Source: Coprothermobacter platensis DSM 11748 | GTDB lineage: Bacteria > Coprothermobacterota > Coprothermobacteria > Coprothermobacterales > Coprothermobacteraceae | Reading direction: 5' to 3' | Length of the DNA: 64,000 nucleotides | NCBI RefSeq assembly: GCF_000378005.1 | Contig: NZ_KB899040.1 | Span: 671,645-735,644 of the forward strand | Shown: piece by piece, positions 44,001 to 50,699 of the stretch | Layout of the letters: each line of letters starts with the position of its first letter | How positions within the stretch are numbered: position 1 is the stretch's first letter | Translations under genes and position numbers: made by a program | Notes under the pieces: generated by a model | Told to the model about the DNA's origin: nothing | What the model saw: the letters and a program-made list of their open reading frames with translations, nothing else | Databases searched by the model: none

Positions 44001-44119
44001 GTTATGGAAGGTACCCACTTCTTTTGTTTGAACAAAATGTTTATAAACGGCATGAGAAATGCCGTGAGCAAAGGTATACCTATCAAGAGCGCTGCAGGTT
44101 GATAAGCTTGCCAAGTCAT
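41054..44119 (-). CDS. Fused tandem antiporter-like subunit of the hydrogenase (MbhH + second H-like half + MbhI-like tail)
   Basis: A single 1021-residue frame holding two NuoL/M/N-type ion-channel modules. Half one (about 1-490) matches MrpD/MbhH: E in N-M-Y-V-F-L-E-I near 145, K in A-V-I-K-I-G near 254, and R-M-L-A-F-S-S-T-A-Q-V-G-Y near 305. Half two (about 495-940) has its own set: W-E-I-L-S-W-S-G near 620, V-L-I-K-L-G-L-F-G-F-H-G-W near 675 and R-E-V-L-A-Y-S-S-L-S-N-M-G near 755. The tail (about 945-1021) resembles the C-terminal lateral-helix part of NuoL or MbhI. No stop or frame break is seen at the junction. Neighbours are coupled by one-to-four-base overlaps. Confidence 0.9.
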   Translation of the reverse strand: MTWQAYQPAALLIGIPLLTAFLMPFINILFKQKKWVPSITAILLSLFELGFGFFVVMPKAMQKPIFVFMSGFKPPLGIALWIDNFGIGLTLLLWFITLASLIYNFSYLHVHDELRFVVLTILMATGATGVSLTNDLFNMYVFLEIASISAYALVNAYRTPETSEASIKYLILGSLATSFVLFALILLYQGTRSLNMWDISQKIGTMPTGTLLLSIASLFVGFGVEGAIWPLNAWLPDAHPAAPASISALLSGAVIKIGVLAMVRFTFIVFHSFLVQIPSFISFMLVIAALTVLVGEISAYRQKDAKRMLAFSSTAQVGYMVLGIFSGNIVGFVGGILHLFGHGISKALAFLLSGDISQQVPDRDLDKAGGTLSGFVTSYANLGSILGLSSMPPFITFFSKLFILIGLIEANSYWAAAVLAIGSIIEACYYGSYLATTSGHAPRWEQLSWRMVGYLLLGVGLITVSFATPFISNFVQGLVKFTADQGVDLQYFGFNISAWLVNNGWMWLCILALFLLSNISVHALGYAGLLVAIGVAVFPRNVATMLGLSYGSTTSTIFLGLIAVSAVVLCMICLSDNVWGRNKVFQMEAVALAFVSVLWLVASQTLLNTLIAWEILSWSGLMMVVGEGKKDIASSYYGWAMCSGIAFMFAVAGQYLGQDWWLLALTIGVLIKLGLFGFHGWMIKVYSEGSPVVGAVFSGILSLGAIIVSYKFGVETSLLMPVLVLAGFQILYGGLIALGKENLREVLAYSSLSNMGFLIIAMFLASKGLQSGTSNMLVTYAPFLFAIAYALFEAILFLASAHQRSNKGRILTFATVIASLASAAMPLTGGFLAKWSVYMSSIYAFSPLLTAVLMVGTILSIAYSARWLMLWFGTTTTAKNGAENASLLIGALAVIGVSFIPVGTSWTGAFFWIVFMTLIISVICLLPLFGKSRREGEVYTGSAIFKPEKATMGFEDLFYPYGFWISKASVHAIEIGYSYLTGFFDFFADVVRSSYTGVINDYATYIVLFFIVAFIVGRGWM

Positions 44120-44460
44120 CCCTTAAGCCTCCTTATTTTATTCATGTCAAAGGTCCCATAATACTTGTGGATCCACAGAGCGATACTCAGTGCCATAGCA
44201 GTAACTGCCACGTCAATAACGATAGAAGTGAGTGTAAGCGCTTGTGGTACTGGATCAGCTACTGCCAGCGTCGGTTTTATGTCAAGAAAGATAGGTGCTG
44301 TAGCATCGATGCCCCAGTAAGCTAAAGATACAATCATAAGATTAAGCCCAGAAGTCGCTACAGAAAGACTAATAATGATTTTTATGAGATTTTTCTTAGC
44401 TAAGACGCCGTAAAGGCCTGCTAAGAATACCCCAGCCATGAGTAGAAAAGCGATCATCAA
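44116..44460 (-). CDS. mbhG: MrpC/MnhC-like subunit of the hydrogenase (MbhG)
   Basis: NuoK-like subunit with three helices (about 3-21, 28-50, 78-105) over 114 residues. G-L-N-L-M-I-V-S near residue 38 and the D-P-V-P-Q-A-L-T-L-T-S-I-V-I block near 69-82 are the standard MrpC/NuoK features; the latter contains residues lining the ion path. It overlaps both neighbours in ATGA junctions. Confidence 0.94.
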   Translation of the reverse strand: MMIAFLLMAGVFLAGLYGVLAKKNLIKIIISLSVATSGLNLMIVSLAYWGIDATAPIFLDIKPTLAVADPVPQALTLTSIVIDVAVTAMALSIALWIHKYYGTFDMNKIRRLKG

Positions 44461-44879
44461 AAATCACCCTCTTTTGTTTCAGCCATCGAAGTGATTACTT
44501 CCACTATGCCGCCAAAAACTTTCACGCCTACAAAGAAATTCATTACAGCCACAACACCCGCACTTAAGATTTTTCCAGTGGTACCAACACCAAGGAAATC
44601 GCCCATAAAGAAACCTGTTTTCCAAAGACCTAAAACAGCTAAACCAGCAAAGCCTATTCCACCCAAAGCTTCTATAAGTGTGTATTGTTCAACGTTGAAG
44701 CGTTTTATAGTAGCATCAGCTCCGAAAACCAAGAAAAATAACGCTGCTATGCTCGCGACGATAACCCCACCTTGGAAACCTCCTCCCGGACTGAGGTGCC
44801 CATGCAAAACAACATAAGCACCAAATGTCATAGCAATGGGAGAAATAAAACGAACGATGGTCTTAGGCACCATAGTCAT
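44457..44879 (-). CDS. mbhF: MrpB/MnhB-like subunit of the hydrogenase (MbhF)
   Basis: A 140-residue protein with four helices. H-G-H-L-S-P-G-G-G-F-Q-G-G near residues 25-37 is the hallmark of MrpB/MnhB, and N-F-F-V-G-V-K-V near 113 is also typical. In the Mrp and Mbh complexes it is part of the sodium-translocating unit. Four-base overlaps on both sides. Confidence 0.95.
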   Translation of the reverse strand: MTMVPKTIVRFISPIAMTFGAYVVLHGHLSPGGGFQGGVIVASIAALFFLVFGADATIKRFNVEQYTLIEALGGIGFAGLAVLGLWKTGFFMGDFLGVGTTGKILSAGVVAVMNFFVGVKVFGGIVEVITSMAETKEGDF

Positions 44880-45262
44880 TTCTGGTCACCTTCTTTTAGA
44901 GACTTTATCATGTAAACAAGCCCGCTAATTGCAACAAAAAGAATAGTTGCTTCTCCTAACGTATCATAGCCCCTGTAACCAAACACTATGGAAGTTACTA
45001 CGTTAGCAGCGTTTACACCGCACTCTCCTCCCGCGAAGTTGCAAGACGGTTTTTGGCCAGTTTGCTGCAAGATTTCAGATTCCGTTATGCTCTTGCCGAT
45101 ATTTCCCATAGACAAAAGTGGATCTTTTGTTTTATTAGGAGATGTTTCCTTATAATCCGCCAAGGGCGTCGTGAACAGTTCATCGTGGCCCTTCACCGCT
45201 GAAAATATACCAAAAAACAAAAAACCGACGATAACCAGTGAAAGAAACTGCCGAAAGCTCAT
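44876..45262 (-). CDS. mbhE: MbhE-like subunit of the hydrogenase
   Basis: A 128-residue protein with a helix at each end (about 5-24 and 100-119) and a hydrophilic middle. N-V-V-T-S-I-V-F-G-Y-R-G-Y-D-T-L-G-E near 85-102 is the conserved block that in MrpA sits at the C-terminal end. In Mrp operons this segment is part of MrpA; in Mbh operons it is a separate gene, as here. Confidence 0.92.
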   Translation of the reverse strand: MSFRQFLSLVIVGFLFFGIFSAVKGHDELFTTPLADYKETSPNKTKDPLLSMGNIGKSITESEILQQTGQKPSCNFAGGECGVNAANVVTSIVFGYRGYDTLGEATILFVAISGLVYMIKSLKEGDQK

Positions 45263-45510
45263 TCTTTCACCTCCTTTGTCCGCTGTAAGATGACAAAGAA
45301 TATTATGGGCACTACAACCACACCCACCGCAGCTTCCGCAATTGCTACGTCAGGCGCATTTAACAAGAGAAATTCCAGTGCAACGAACGAACCCATCACA
45401 GCTTGCCCGATAACAGCCCTTACGAGGTCTTTTTCCAAAACAGTATACCAAGCCGTTATCAGCGCACCTATCAAGTTAATTACATGAAGCCACAATATGC
45501 TACCGCTCAT
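45259..45510 (-). CDS. mbhD: MbhD-like subunit of the hydrogenase (DUF4040)
   Basis: An 83-residue protein of three helices. A-P-D-V-A-I-A-E-A-A-V-G near residues 52-63 is the DUF4040 motif found in the C-terminal part of MrpA and in MbhD; it resembles NuoJ and carries an acidic residue in the ion path. Four-base overlap with mbhE and 11 bases with mbhC. Confidence 0.93.
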   Translation of the reverse strand: MSGSILWLHVINLIGALITAWYTVLEKDLVRAVIGQAVMGSFVALEFLLLNAPDVAIAEAAVGVVVVPIIFFVILQRTKEVKE

Positions 45511-45853
45511 CAGAACCGGCCTCCTTTTTCCCTTTTAAGTGATCAGTAACAGATTTACTCCACATAGGCACACCGGCATAATAGCAAGCTTGAGCGAGTA
45601 CATGCGAAGCAGTGGGGTTCGTAATAAGCATAAAGAGCGCTAACAATAGAGGTTTTACTCCAAAAGATGCAATCAAACCCAGGTTTATCTCTCTTATAAA
45701 CAAACCACACATTATACTTATACAGCCTAATGTAACATTTTTTGTCGATGTCTGCAATTTACAGTAAGGATCCGGCATTCTAAAGATTCCTACAACGCCT
45801 GCAAAATTAAAGAAAATACCTATCCCGTATAAAACATAAGCAACATAATCCAT
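45500..45853 (-). CDS. mbhC: MrpG/MnhG-like subunit of the hydrogenase (MbhC)
   Basis: A 117-residue protein with three helices. The first helix is followed by G-I-F-R-M-P-D-P-Y (about 22-30, normally G-L-L-R-F-P-D-x-Y), and N-P-T-A-S-H near 80 is the usual end of the third helix. Start ATG shares its A with the TGA stop of mbhB. Confidence 0.93.
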   Translation of the reverse strand: MDYVAYVLYGIGIFFNFAGVVGIFRMPDPYCKLQTSTKNVTLGCISIMCGLFIREINLGLIASFGVKPLLLALFMLITNPTASHVLAQACYYAGVPMWSKSVTDHLKGKKEAGSDER

Positions 45854-46107
45854 CAGAGCTCACCTCTAATATAACGAGAATAGGCAACAACCATAATAAA
45901 GTCTAATAATGCTATGACAAGAGCAATATCCAGGTAAATACCTCGATGCATTTCTAATCCCCAGAGTGCTAATATGATGGCCGTTATGGGGGATATGGTG
46001 GATATGGCAACTATGCGATCCATATCTTCGGGCCCCACGATAACCCGATACAACAACGCCACTGCGAAACATAGGAGAATAAACATAACAATAATCTCAG
46101 GGCTCAT
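45853..46107 (-). CDS. mbhB: MrpF/MnhF-like subunit of the hydrogenase (MbhB)
   Basis: An 84-residue, three-helix protein. Y-R-V-I-V-G-P-E-D-M-D-R-I-V-A near residues 21-35 is the conserved MrpF loop (usually R-x-x-x-G-P-x-x-x-D-R), whose aspartate is required for transport in Mrp antiporters. Overlaps mbhA by four bases. Confidence 0.94.
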   Translation of the reverse strand: MSPEIIVMFILLCFAVALLYRVIVGPEDMDRIVAISTISPITAIILALWGLEMHRGIYLDIALVIALLDFIMVVAYSRYIRGEL

Positions 46108-46610
46108 GAGAACAACCTCCTCGCAAAAGGTTCAGCGAAGCCATAAATTGCCTCCGCTCCCTCTTTTGGATCTTCCGTTTCCACATGTATCCAGTGAATG
46201 TACATTTTCTTGTTCTTTTCGTCTATTTCCATAGTAATAGTGCCCGGCGTTAACGTTATTGAATTGGCAATTAAGGTATAGGCCTCATCGGAAGGAAAAT
46301 CCGCATCGATCTCTACAATTCCTGGATAAATAGGAAGCTTAGGATTAAGGGTCCTTAAAGCAAGGTCTACGTTCGCTTTTACAATTTCGCGTAATAGTAC
46401 CAAAAAGTAAACAAATAGTGTAGGCCAGTTCAAGGGATTCAAAACATTTAATAGTTTAGTATCTAACCAGAGGTCATAGGTAAAAAGTGTAACTACAAAG
46501 GTCAAAATGATCCCAAAGATAATTTCTTGGATGTCCACAGACCATGTGAACAACATCCAGAAAATCATACTCAGGATCCATACACCAAAAAACGTCTCAG
46601 TTTTTTTCAT
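46104..46610 (-). CDS. mbhA: MrpE/MnhE-like subunit of the hydrogenase (MbhA)
   Basis: A 168-residue protein: two N-terminal helices (about 8-40), a further hydrophobic stretch near 62-82 and a soluble C-terminal domain. L-R-E-I-V-K-A-N-V-D-L-A near 73 and the T-L-T-P-G-T-I-T near 120 are the landmark MrpE blocks. In Pyrococcus this gene opens the mbh operon; here it follows the large catalytic subunit, so gene order is rearranged. Confidence 0.93.
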   Translation of the reverse strand: MKKTETFFGVWILSMIFWMLFTWSVDIQEIIFGIILTFVVTLFTYDLWLDTKLLNVLNPLNWPTLFVYFLVLLREIVKANVDLALRTLNPKLPIYPGIVEIDADFPSDEAYTLIANSITLTPGTITMEIDEKNKKMYIHWIHVETEDPKEGAEAIYGFAEPFARRLFS

Positions 46611-46629
46611 AACCTATCACCACCCATAT

Positions 46630-47712
46630 CTATCGATCCATACAGCTCATACACGGATCTATGTGCCCAACGATGATAGGAGCATCCGCTAAATTCGCTC
46701 CTCTTAGCATATGTTCTGAAGCTGGCAGATTGATCAAAGTAGGCGTGCGAATTTTCAAGCGAGCAGGTCTGTCTGTACCGTCGGTTATTAGATGATACAT
46801 GAGTTCCCCTCTTGGCGCTTCTACTCTACCAATGGTGTCATTGGGCTGAATTTTCAACACGGTTTTTGGATTTTTGATAGGCCCTTGAGGTATTTTATCC
46901 AGTACTTGTCTAATGATCTTTATGGATTCAAGTGCTTCCAATACCCTAACAAATGTCCGAGACCAGACATCCCCATCGTCCAGAACTATTAACTCAAAGT
47001 TCAAAGATGAATAAACCGAGTAAGTAGCTGTTTTACGCAAGTCTTCTCTTATGCCACAACCCCTTGCTGTAGGCCCTACAACACCAAGTAGGTGTGCTTC
47101 CTTCTGGGTGACAACACCAACATTCTTTGTTCTAGCCAATGTGCTTGCGTCTTTTGTCCATGTATCTTTAAGTTTCAAAGTCAGATCTTCCAACGTATTC
47201 ATGGCAGCCCGTATTTGATCAGCAATGTTTTCATCGATATCCCGCCTGACTCCGCCTATAGTGTTCATGGCGTAGTTAACACGGTTACCTGATAGCAGCT
47301 CAAGCATGTCCATGACCGCTTCCCTGCCAGACCATGTAAACATGAATAATGTATCAAACCCCATTTTGTGAGCCATTGCTCCTAAGTACATTAAGTGGCT
47401 GTGTATACGCTCCAACTCAGCCGTAAGAACCCTGATATATTCAGCACGTTCGGGAATTTCCAGCCCCGCTGCTTTCTCCACAGCTAAGCAGTATGCCCAA
47501 CTATGGTGGAAGGAACAAATACCGCAGGTTCTTTCGACTAATCCCAGATCTTTTATGAAGGTCCTTTTCGTAGCGCTTTTCTCAACAGCCCTGTGGATGA
47601 AACCTATTTTTATTTCAGCGTCAGCAACCATTTCGCCTTCGAGCTCAAGTTCTATGTATTCGCCTTCTTCAAAAGCAGGATGGTATGGTCCCAAAGGAAA
47701 TTTATATCCCAT
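46630..47712 (-). CDS. mbhL: Membrane-bound NiFe hydrogenase large (catalytic) subunit
   Basis: Binds the NiFe centre that reduces protons to H2. Both nickel-binding pairs are present: C63/C66 in R-T-C-G-I-C-S-F-H-H and C354/C357 in D-P-C-M-S-C-M-D-R, so this is a true hydrogenase and not a complex I NuoD. G-P-Y-H-P-A-F near residue 8 is typical of group 4 enzymes. The protein ends at R360 directly after the last motif, with no C-terminal extension to be cleaved, as known for CooH-type and Ech-type subunits. 360 residues. Confidence 0.96.
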   Translation of the reverse strand: MGYKFPLGPYHPAFEEGEYIELELEGEMVADAEIKIGFIHRAVEKSATKRTFIKDLGLVERTCGICSFHHSWAYCLAVEKAAGLEIPERAEYIRVLTAELERIHSHLMYLGAMAHKMGFDTLFMFTWSGREAVMDMLELLSGNRVNYAMNTIGGVRRDIDENIADQIRAAMNTLEDLTLKLKDTWTKDASTLARTKNVGVVTQKEAHLLGVVGPTARGCGIREDLRKTATYSVYSSLNFELIVLDDGDVWSRTFVRVLEALESIKIIRQVLDKIPQGPIKNPKTVLKIQPNDTIGRVEAPRGELMYHLITDGTDRPARLKIRTPTLINLPASEHMLRGANLADAPIIVGHIDPCMSCMDR

Positions 47713-47724
47713 TACGATAGCCTC

Positions 47725-48114
47725 CTATGTCTCCAAATAAATGCCGCGTTTAGCATCATCAGGAATGATTAAACGTTTAGGTCTTGGATGATTGGAAAAT
47801 GTGATATCGAAAAGGTCCATAATTTCACGTTCTGCCCAATCAGCAGCCGGCAACAACGGAGTTATAGATGGAACAGTTTTGTCTTCAGGAACTTTCAATC
47901 TCAATGAAACAACCCAATCTCCTAAGGTGAAGTGGTACTGCATATAGAGATTCTCGTCTTGCGGATATGCAGTAATTGTAATAAAGCGCATATCATCTCT
48001 AAAATCTAAAACGAACTGCATAAGAGATGGTATATCTATGTCTACTATTTCTCTTTCTCCTTCACCTTTTATGCCATAATGTTCAAGTTTTGTCTGACTA
48101 ATTCCCGGCAACAA
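47725..48114 (-). CDS. mbhK: Membrane-bound hydrogenase NuoC-like subunit (MbhK)
   Basis: A 129-residue protein of the 30-kDa complex I family. The C-terminal signature W-A-E-R-E-I-M-D-L-F-D-I-T-F near residues 91-104, followed by P-R-P-K-R-L-I-I-P-D, is clear; the N-terminal half is divergent. Start is a TTG at 48114 after AAAGGGGG; it is the first gene of the hydrogenase operon. NuoC-like subunits help hold the catalytic and cluster subunits together. Confidence 0.92.
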   Translation of the reverse strand: MLPGISQTKLEHYGIKGEGEREIVDIDIPSLMQFVLDFRDDMRFITITAYPQDENLYMQYHFTLGDWVVSLRLKVPEDKTVPSITPLLPAADWAEREIMDLFDITFSNHPRPKRLIIPDDAKRGIYLET

Positions 48115-48172
48115 AATATCGCCCCCTTTTACCGCATATAGTTATTGTGTAGTTGATAAAATAACCTTAACT

Positions 48173-48178
48173 ATTTTA
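48173..48178 (-). promoter_or_regulatory. Candidate -10 box of the hydrogenase operon
   Basis: TAAAAT on -, about 59 bases before the mbhK start, in the 139-bp divergent region shared with hypF. No good -35 is visible, which could mean that an activator is needed. The region is AT-rich and holds several T-tracts. Confidence 0.4.
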
Positions 48179-48238
48179 GCACGTTATTAAATTTTAAACA
48201 GCAAAAGCAACAACATCATCATCACTATTTTAACCTGC

Positions 48239-48251
48239 TATAATTGAATCC
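48239..48251 (+). promoter_or_regulatory. -10 box of hypF, probably leaderless transcript
   Basis: Perfect TATAAT at 48239-48244 ends nine bases before the hypF ATG at 48254. The start of transcription would fall within a few bases of the ATG, and no Shine-Dalgarno sequence is present. The -35 region does not match the consensus. Confidence 0.6.
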
Positions 48252-48253
48252 GA

Positions 48254-50503
48254 ATGAGAAAACGCTACAAAATTAATGGCATTGTACAAGGTGTTGGTTT
48301 TAGGCCATTTGTTGCAAGACTCGCCCAGAATTTGAATTTGACAGGATTCGTTCTCAACACTGGACAAGGGGTAACTATCGAAGTTCAAGGTCCAGAACAG
48401 TGCATAAATTCATTCGAGGAAAAATTGAATGATGAAAAACCGCACGGATCATTTTATATTGAATTTGACGTTTCTGATATAAACGAAATCGATGGAGAAA
48501 ACAAGTTCGTAATACTAAAATCGCAAAACACAGAAGACTTATTTACATTCATTCCCCCTGATCTAGCAACTTGCAGTGATTGTGTAAATGATATTTTTGA
48601 CAATACCAATAGACGATATCTCTATCCGTTAACAAACTGCACTAATTGTGGCCCTCGCTATACAGTGATAGAAAAACTTCCTTATGATAGACCAAACACG
48701 TCTATGAAGGCGTTCCCCATGTGTCATGAATGCGAGACCGAATATACTGACCCCAAGGACAGAAGGTTCCATGCGCAGCCCGTTGCTTGTCCCAAGTGCG
48801 GTCCTAAAACATATTTAGTGTCTAAAGATGGGAACATTATCGATGACGAGCAGCTAATGAAAACAGCTGATCTTCTTTTGAATGGTCACATTGTTTCCAT
48901 AAAAGGATTAGGTGGCTTTTTATTGGCGTGTGATGCTACTAATAAGAGCTCTGTGGAGAAATTGCGCCAATTAAAGGGACGTCCGAAAGAACCTTTCGCG
49001 CTTATGGCTGCATTAGATACCATAAAAGTGCATTGTTTCGTAAATGATGAACAAGAAACGTTATTGCGTTCAAGTGCAGCCCCCATTGTTCTACTAAAGA
49101 AAAAAGCCGAAAGCACATTGCCTGATAATGTCGCGCCTTTACAAAACTACTTAGGCTTCATGCTTCCTTATACGCCTATACACCACATGCTTCTACACTT
49201 GCTTCCACCATCTTTTATCTTGGTAATGACTTCCGCTAATGTGCACGGCGAAGTTATTTATTATGAGAATTCCGATATAGAAAAGTTGCTGCAAATGTCA
49301 GAATATGTGCTGACGCATGATCGGGCCATCGTGACACACGTAGACGACTCCGTAGTTCAAACACTCACTGACGGCCCGCACATAATAAGAAGAAGCAGAG
49401 GTTATGTACCATTACCTGTTAAGTTAAGCAGTAATGTTGGTCCTAACATACTTGCAACGGGTGGCGATCAAAAAGCTACGCCTGCGTTAGCCAAAAACGG
49501 TTATGCTGTACTTGGACAATATGTTGGAGACCTTGATAACCCGCGGACAATGAATGTCTACGAAAACATAATAGAACACTTAAAAAACCTCTTTCAAATC
49601 AAACCTCAGGTCGTAGCAACGGACAAGCATCCCACCTATTATTCGCACAAATATGCTTATGATACCGGACTCCCTGTGATAGAAGTGCAACACCATGTTG
49701 CCCATGCCCTATCCGCAATGGAGGAGAATCGTCTTTCTTCAGCGGTAGCAGTTGTCTATGATGGTACCGGCTACGGAGATGATGGTAAACTATGGGGGTC
49801 TGAAATCTTATTTATAGACGTTGCAAATTATGAACGTCTTTATCATTTTGACTATATGCCTTTGGTCGGTGGAGAAAAAGCCATAAAAGAACCTTGGCGC
49901 TTGGCAGCAGCTTTTCTAACGCCTTTGGAAGCCGAAAAGCGTTTCGGAAATAATGGAAAGCGTGTAAATGAGCTGGCACGCACATGGCGTGCTCCATTAG
50001 CCTGCGGTATGGGACGCATTTTTGACACTGTTTCAGCCTTGTTGAATATATGCACATATGCCACATATGAAGGGCAGCCTGCACAGGAGCTTCAAATGAT
50101 TGCTGAGTTGAGTGATGAGACAGGTGATTTTTCTGACAATGTCAGCATACAAAACAACGTGATTAACACAAAAGACTTAGTAGACAATGTCATATCGCTT
50201 ATTCATTCTGGCTATGATAAATCGGACATAGCAAAGATATTTCATAATACAGTAGTGAGTTTGACAGTTAATATATTGGAAAGAATAGGCAGAGAAAACA
50301 TCGTTCTTACTGGAGGTTCATTCCAAAATGCTCTGCTTTATGGGAATATATACTTTAAACTAAAAGAAAAAGGATTCCATGTTTTTCGGAACAGAAATGT
50401 ACCTATGAACGATAACGGTATCGCCTTAGGGCAAATAGCATACGTTTTAAGGAGGTTTGATAATAATGTGTCTTGGAATACCTATGCAGATAAAAGAAAT
50501 TAA
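48254..50503 (+). CDS. hypF: Carbamoyltransferase HypF
   Basis: First enzyme of cyanide-ligand synthesis for the NiFe centre; turns carbamoyl phosphate into a HypE-bound thiocarboxamide. 749 residues: acylphosphatase domain (about 1-88, G-I-V-Q-G-V-G-F-R-P-F), two zinc fingers (C-S-D-C with C-T-N-C, then C-H-E-C with C-P-K-C, about 105-180), a YrdC-like domain (about 195-385) and the Kae1-like domain (about 400-749) with V-Q-H-H-V-A-H-A near 480. No frame break. It opens the hyp operon, divergent from the hydrogenase operon. Confidence 0.97.
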   Translation: MRKRYKINGIVQGVGFRPFVARLAQNLNLTGFVLNTGQGVTIEVQGPEQCINSFEEKLNDEKPHGSFYIEFDVSDINEIDGENKFVILKSQNTEDLFTFIPPDLATCSDCVNDIFDNTNRRYLYPLTNCTNCGPRYTVIEKLPYDRPNTSMKAFPMCHECETEYTDPKDRRFHAQPVACPKCGPKTYLVSKDGNIIDDEQLMKTADLLLNGHIVSIKGLGGFLLACDATNKSSVEKLRQLKGRPKEPFALMAALDTIKVHCFVNDEQETLLRSSAAPIVLLKKKAESTLPDNVAPLQNYLGFMLPYTPIHHMLLHLLPPSFILVMTSANVHGEVIYYENSDIEKLLQMSEYVLTHDRAIVTHVDDSVVQTLTDGPHIIRRSRGYVPLPVKLSSNVGPNILATGGDQKATPALAKNGYAVLGQYVGDLDNPRTMNVYENIIEHLKNLFQIKPQVVATDKHPTYYSHKYAYDTGLPVIEVQHHVAHALSAMEENRLSSAVAVVYDGTGYGDDGKLWGSEILFIDVANYERLYHFDYMPLVGGEKAIKEPWRLAAAFLTPLEAEKRFGNNGKRVNELARTWRAPLACGMGRIFDTVSALLNICTYATYEGQPAQELQMIAELSDETGDFSDNVSIQNNVINTKDLVDNVISLIHSGYDKSDIAKIFHNTVVSLTVNILERIGRENIVLTGGSFQNALLYGNIYFKLKEKGFHVFRNRNVPMNDNGIALGQIAYVLRRFDNNVSWNTYADKRN

Positions 50504-50699
50504 TGGTAACAAGGCTCTTGCCACGTTTATGAATGTGGAAAGAGAAATCAGGATTGACGTGGTGCCAGGGGTAAAAGTTGGCGACTACGTCATGATTCAT
50601 GCTGGTATGGCCATAGAAATAATGGAAGAGGAAGAAGCTAAAGAAACACTCGAAGTTTGGAAAGAGTTAAATGACGAACAGGAAATTTTCCTCAGATAA
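50466..50699 (+). CDS. hypC: Hydrogenase assembly chaperone HypC
   Basis: A 77-residue chaperone that carries the Fe(CN)2CO unit with HypD and delivers it to the large subunit. It starts M-C-L-G-I-P, where the cysteine must follow the initiator methionine, so the ATG at 50466 is right rather than an upstream start at 50457. AAGGAGG lies ten bases upstream. It overlaps hypF by 38 bases and hypD by 29. Confidence 0.95.
   Translation: MCLGIPMQIKEINGNKALATFMNVEREIRIDVVPGVKVGDYVMIHAGMAIEIMEEEEAKETLEVWKELNDEQEIFLR

Noticed and set aside
46630-47712. Assignment of this operon as respiratory complex I
   Set aside because: The large subunit keeps both nickel-binding cysteine pairs and hyp genes are adjacent; NADH-binding NuoE/F/G subunits are missing.
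49812-50084. Antisense frame of 90 codons inside hypF
   Set aside because: hypF is intact and strongly conserved over this stretch; the opposite frame has no support.
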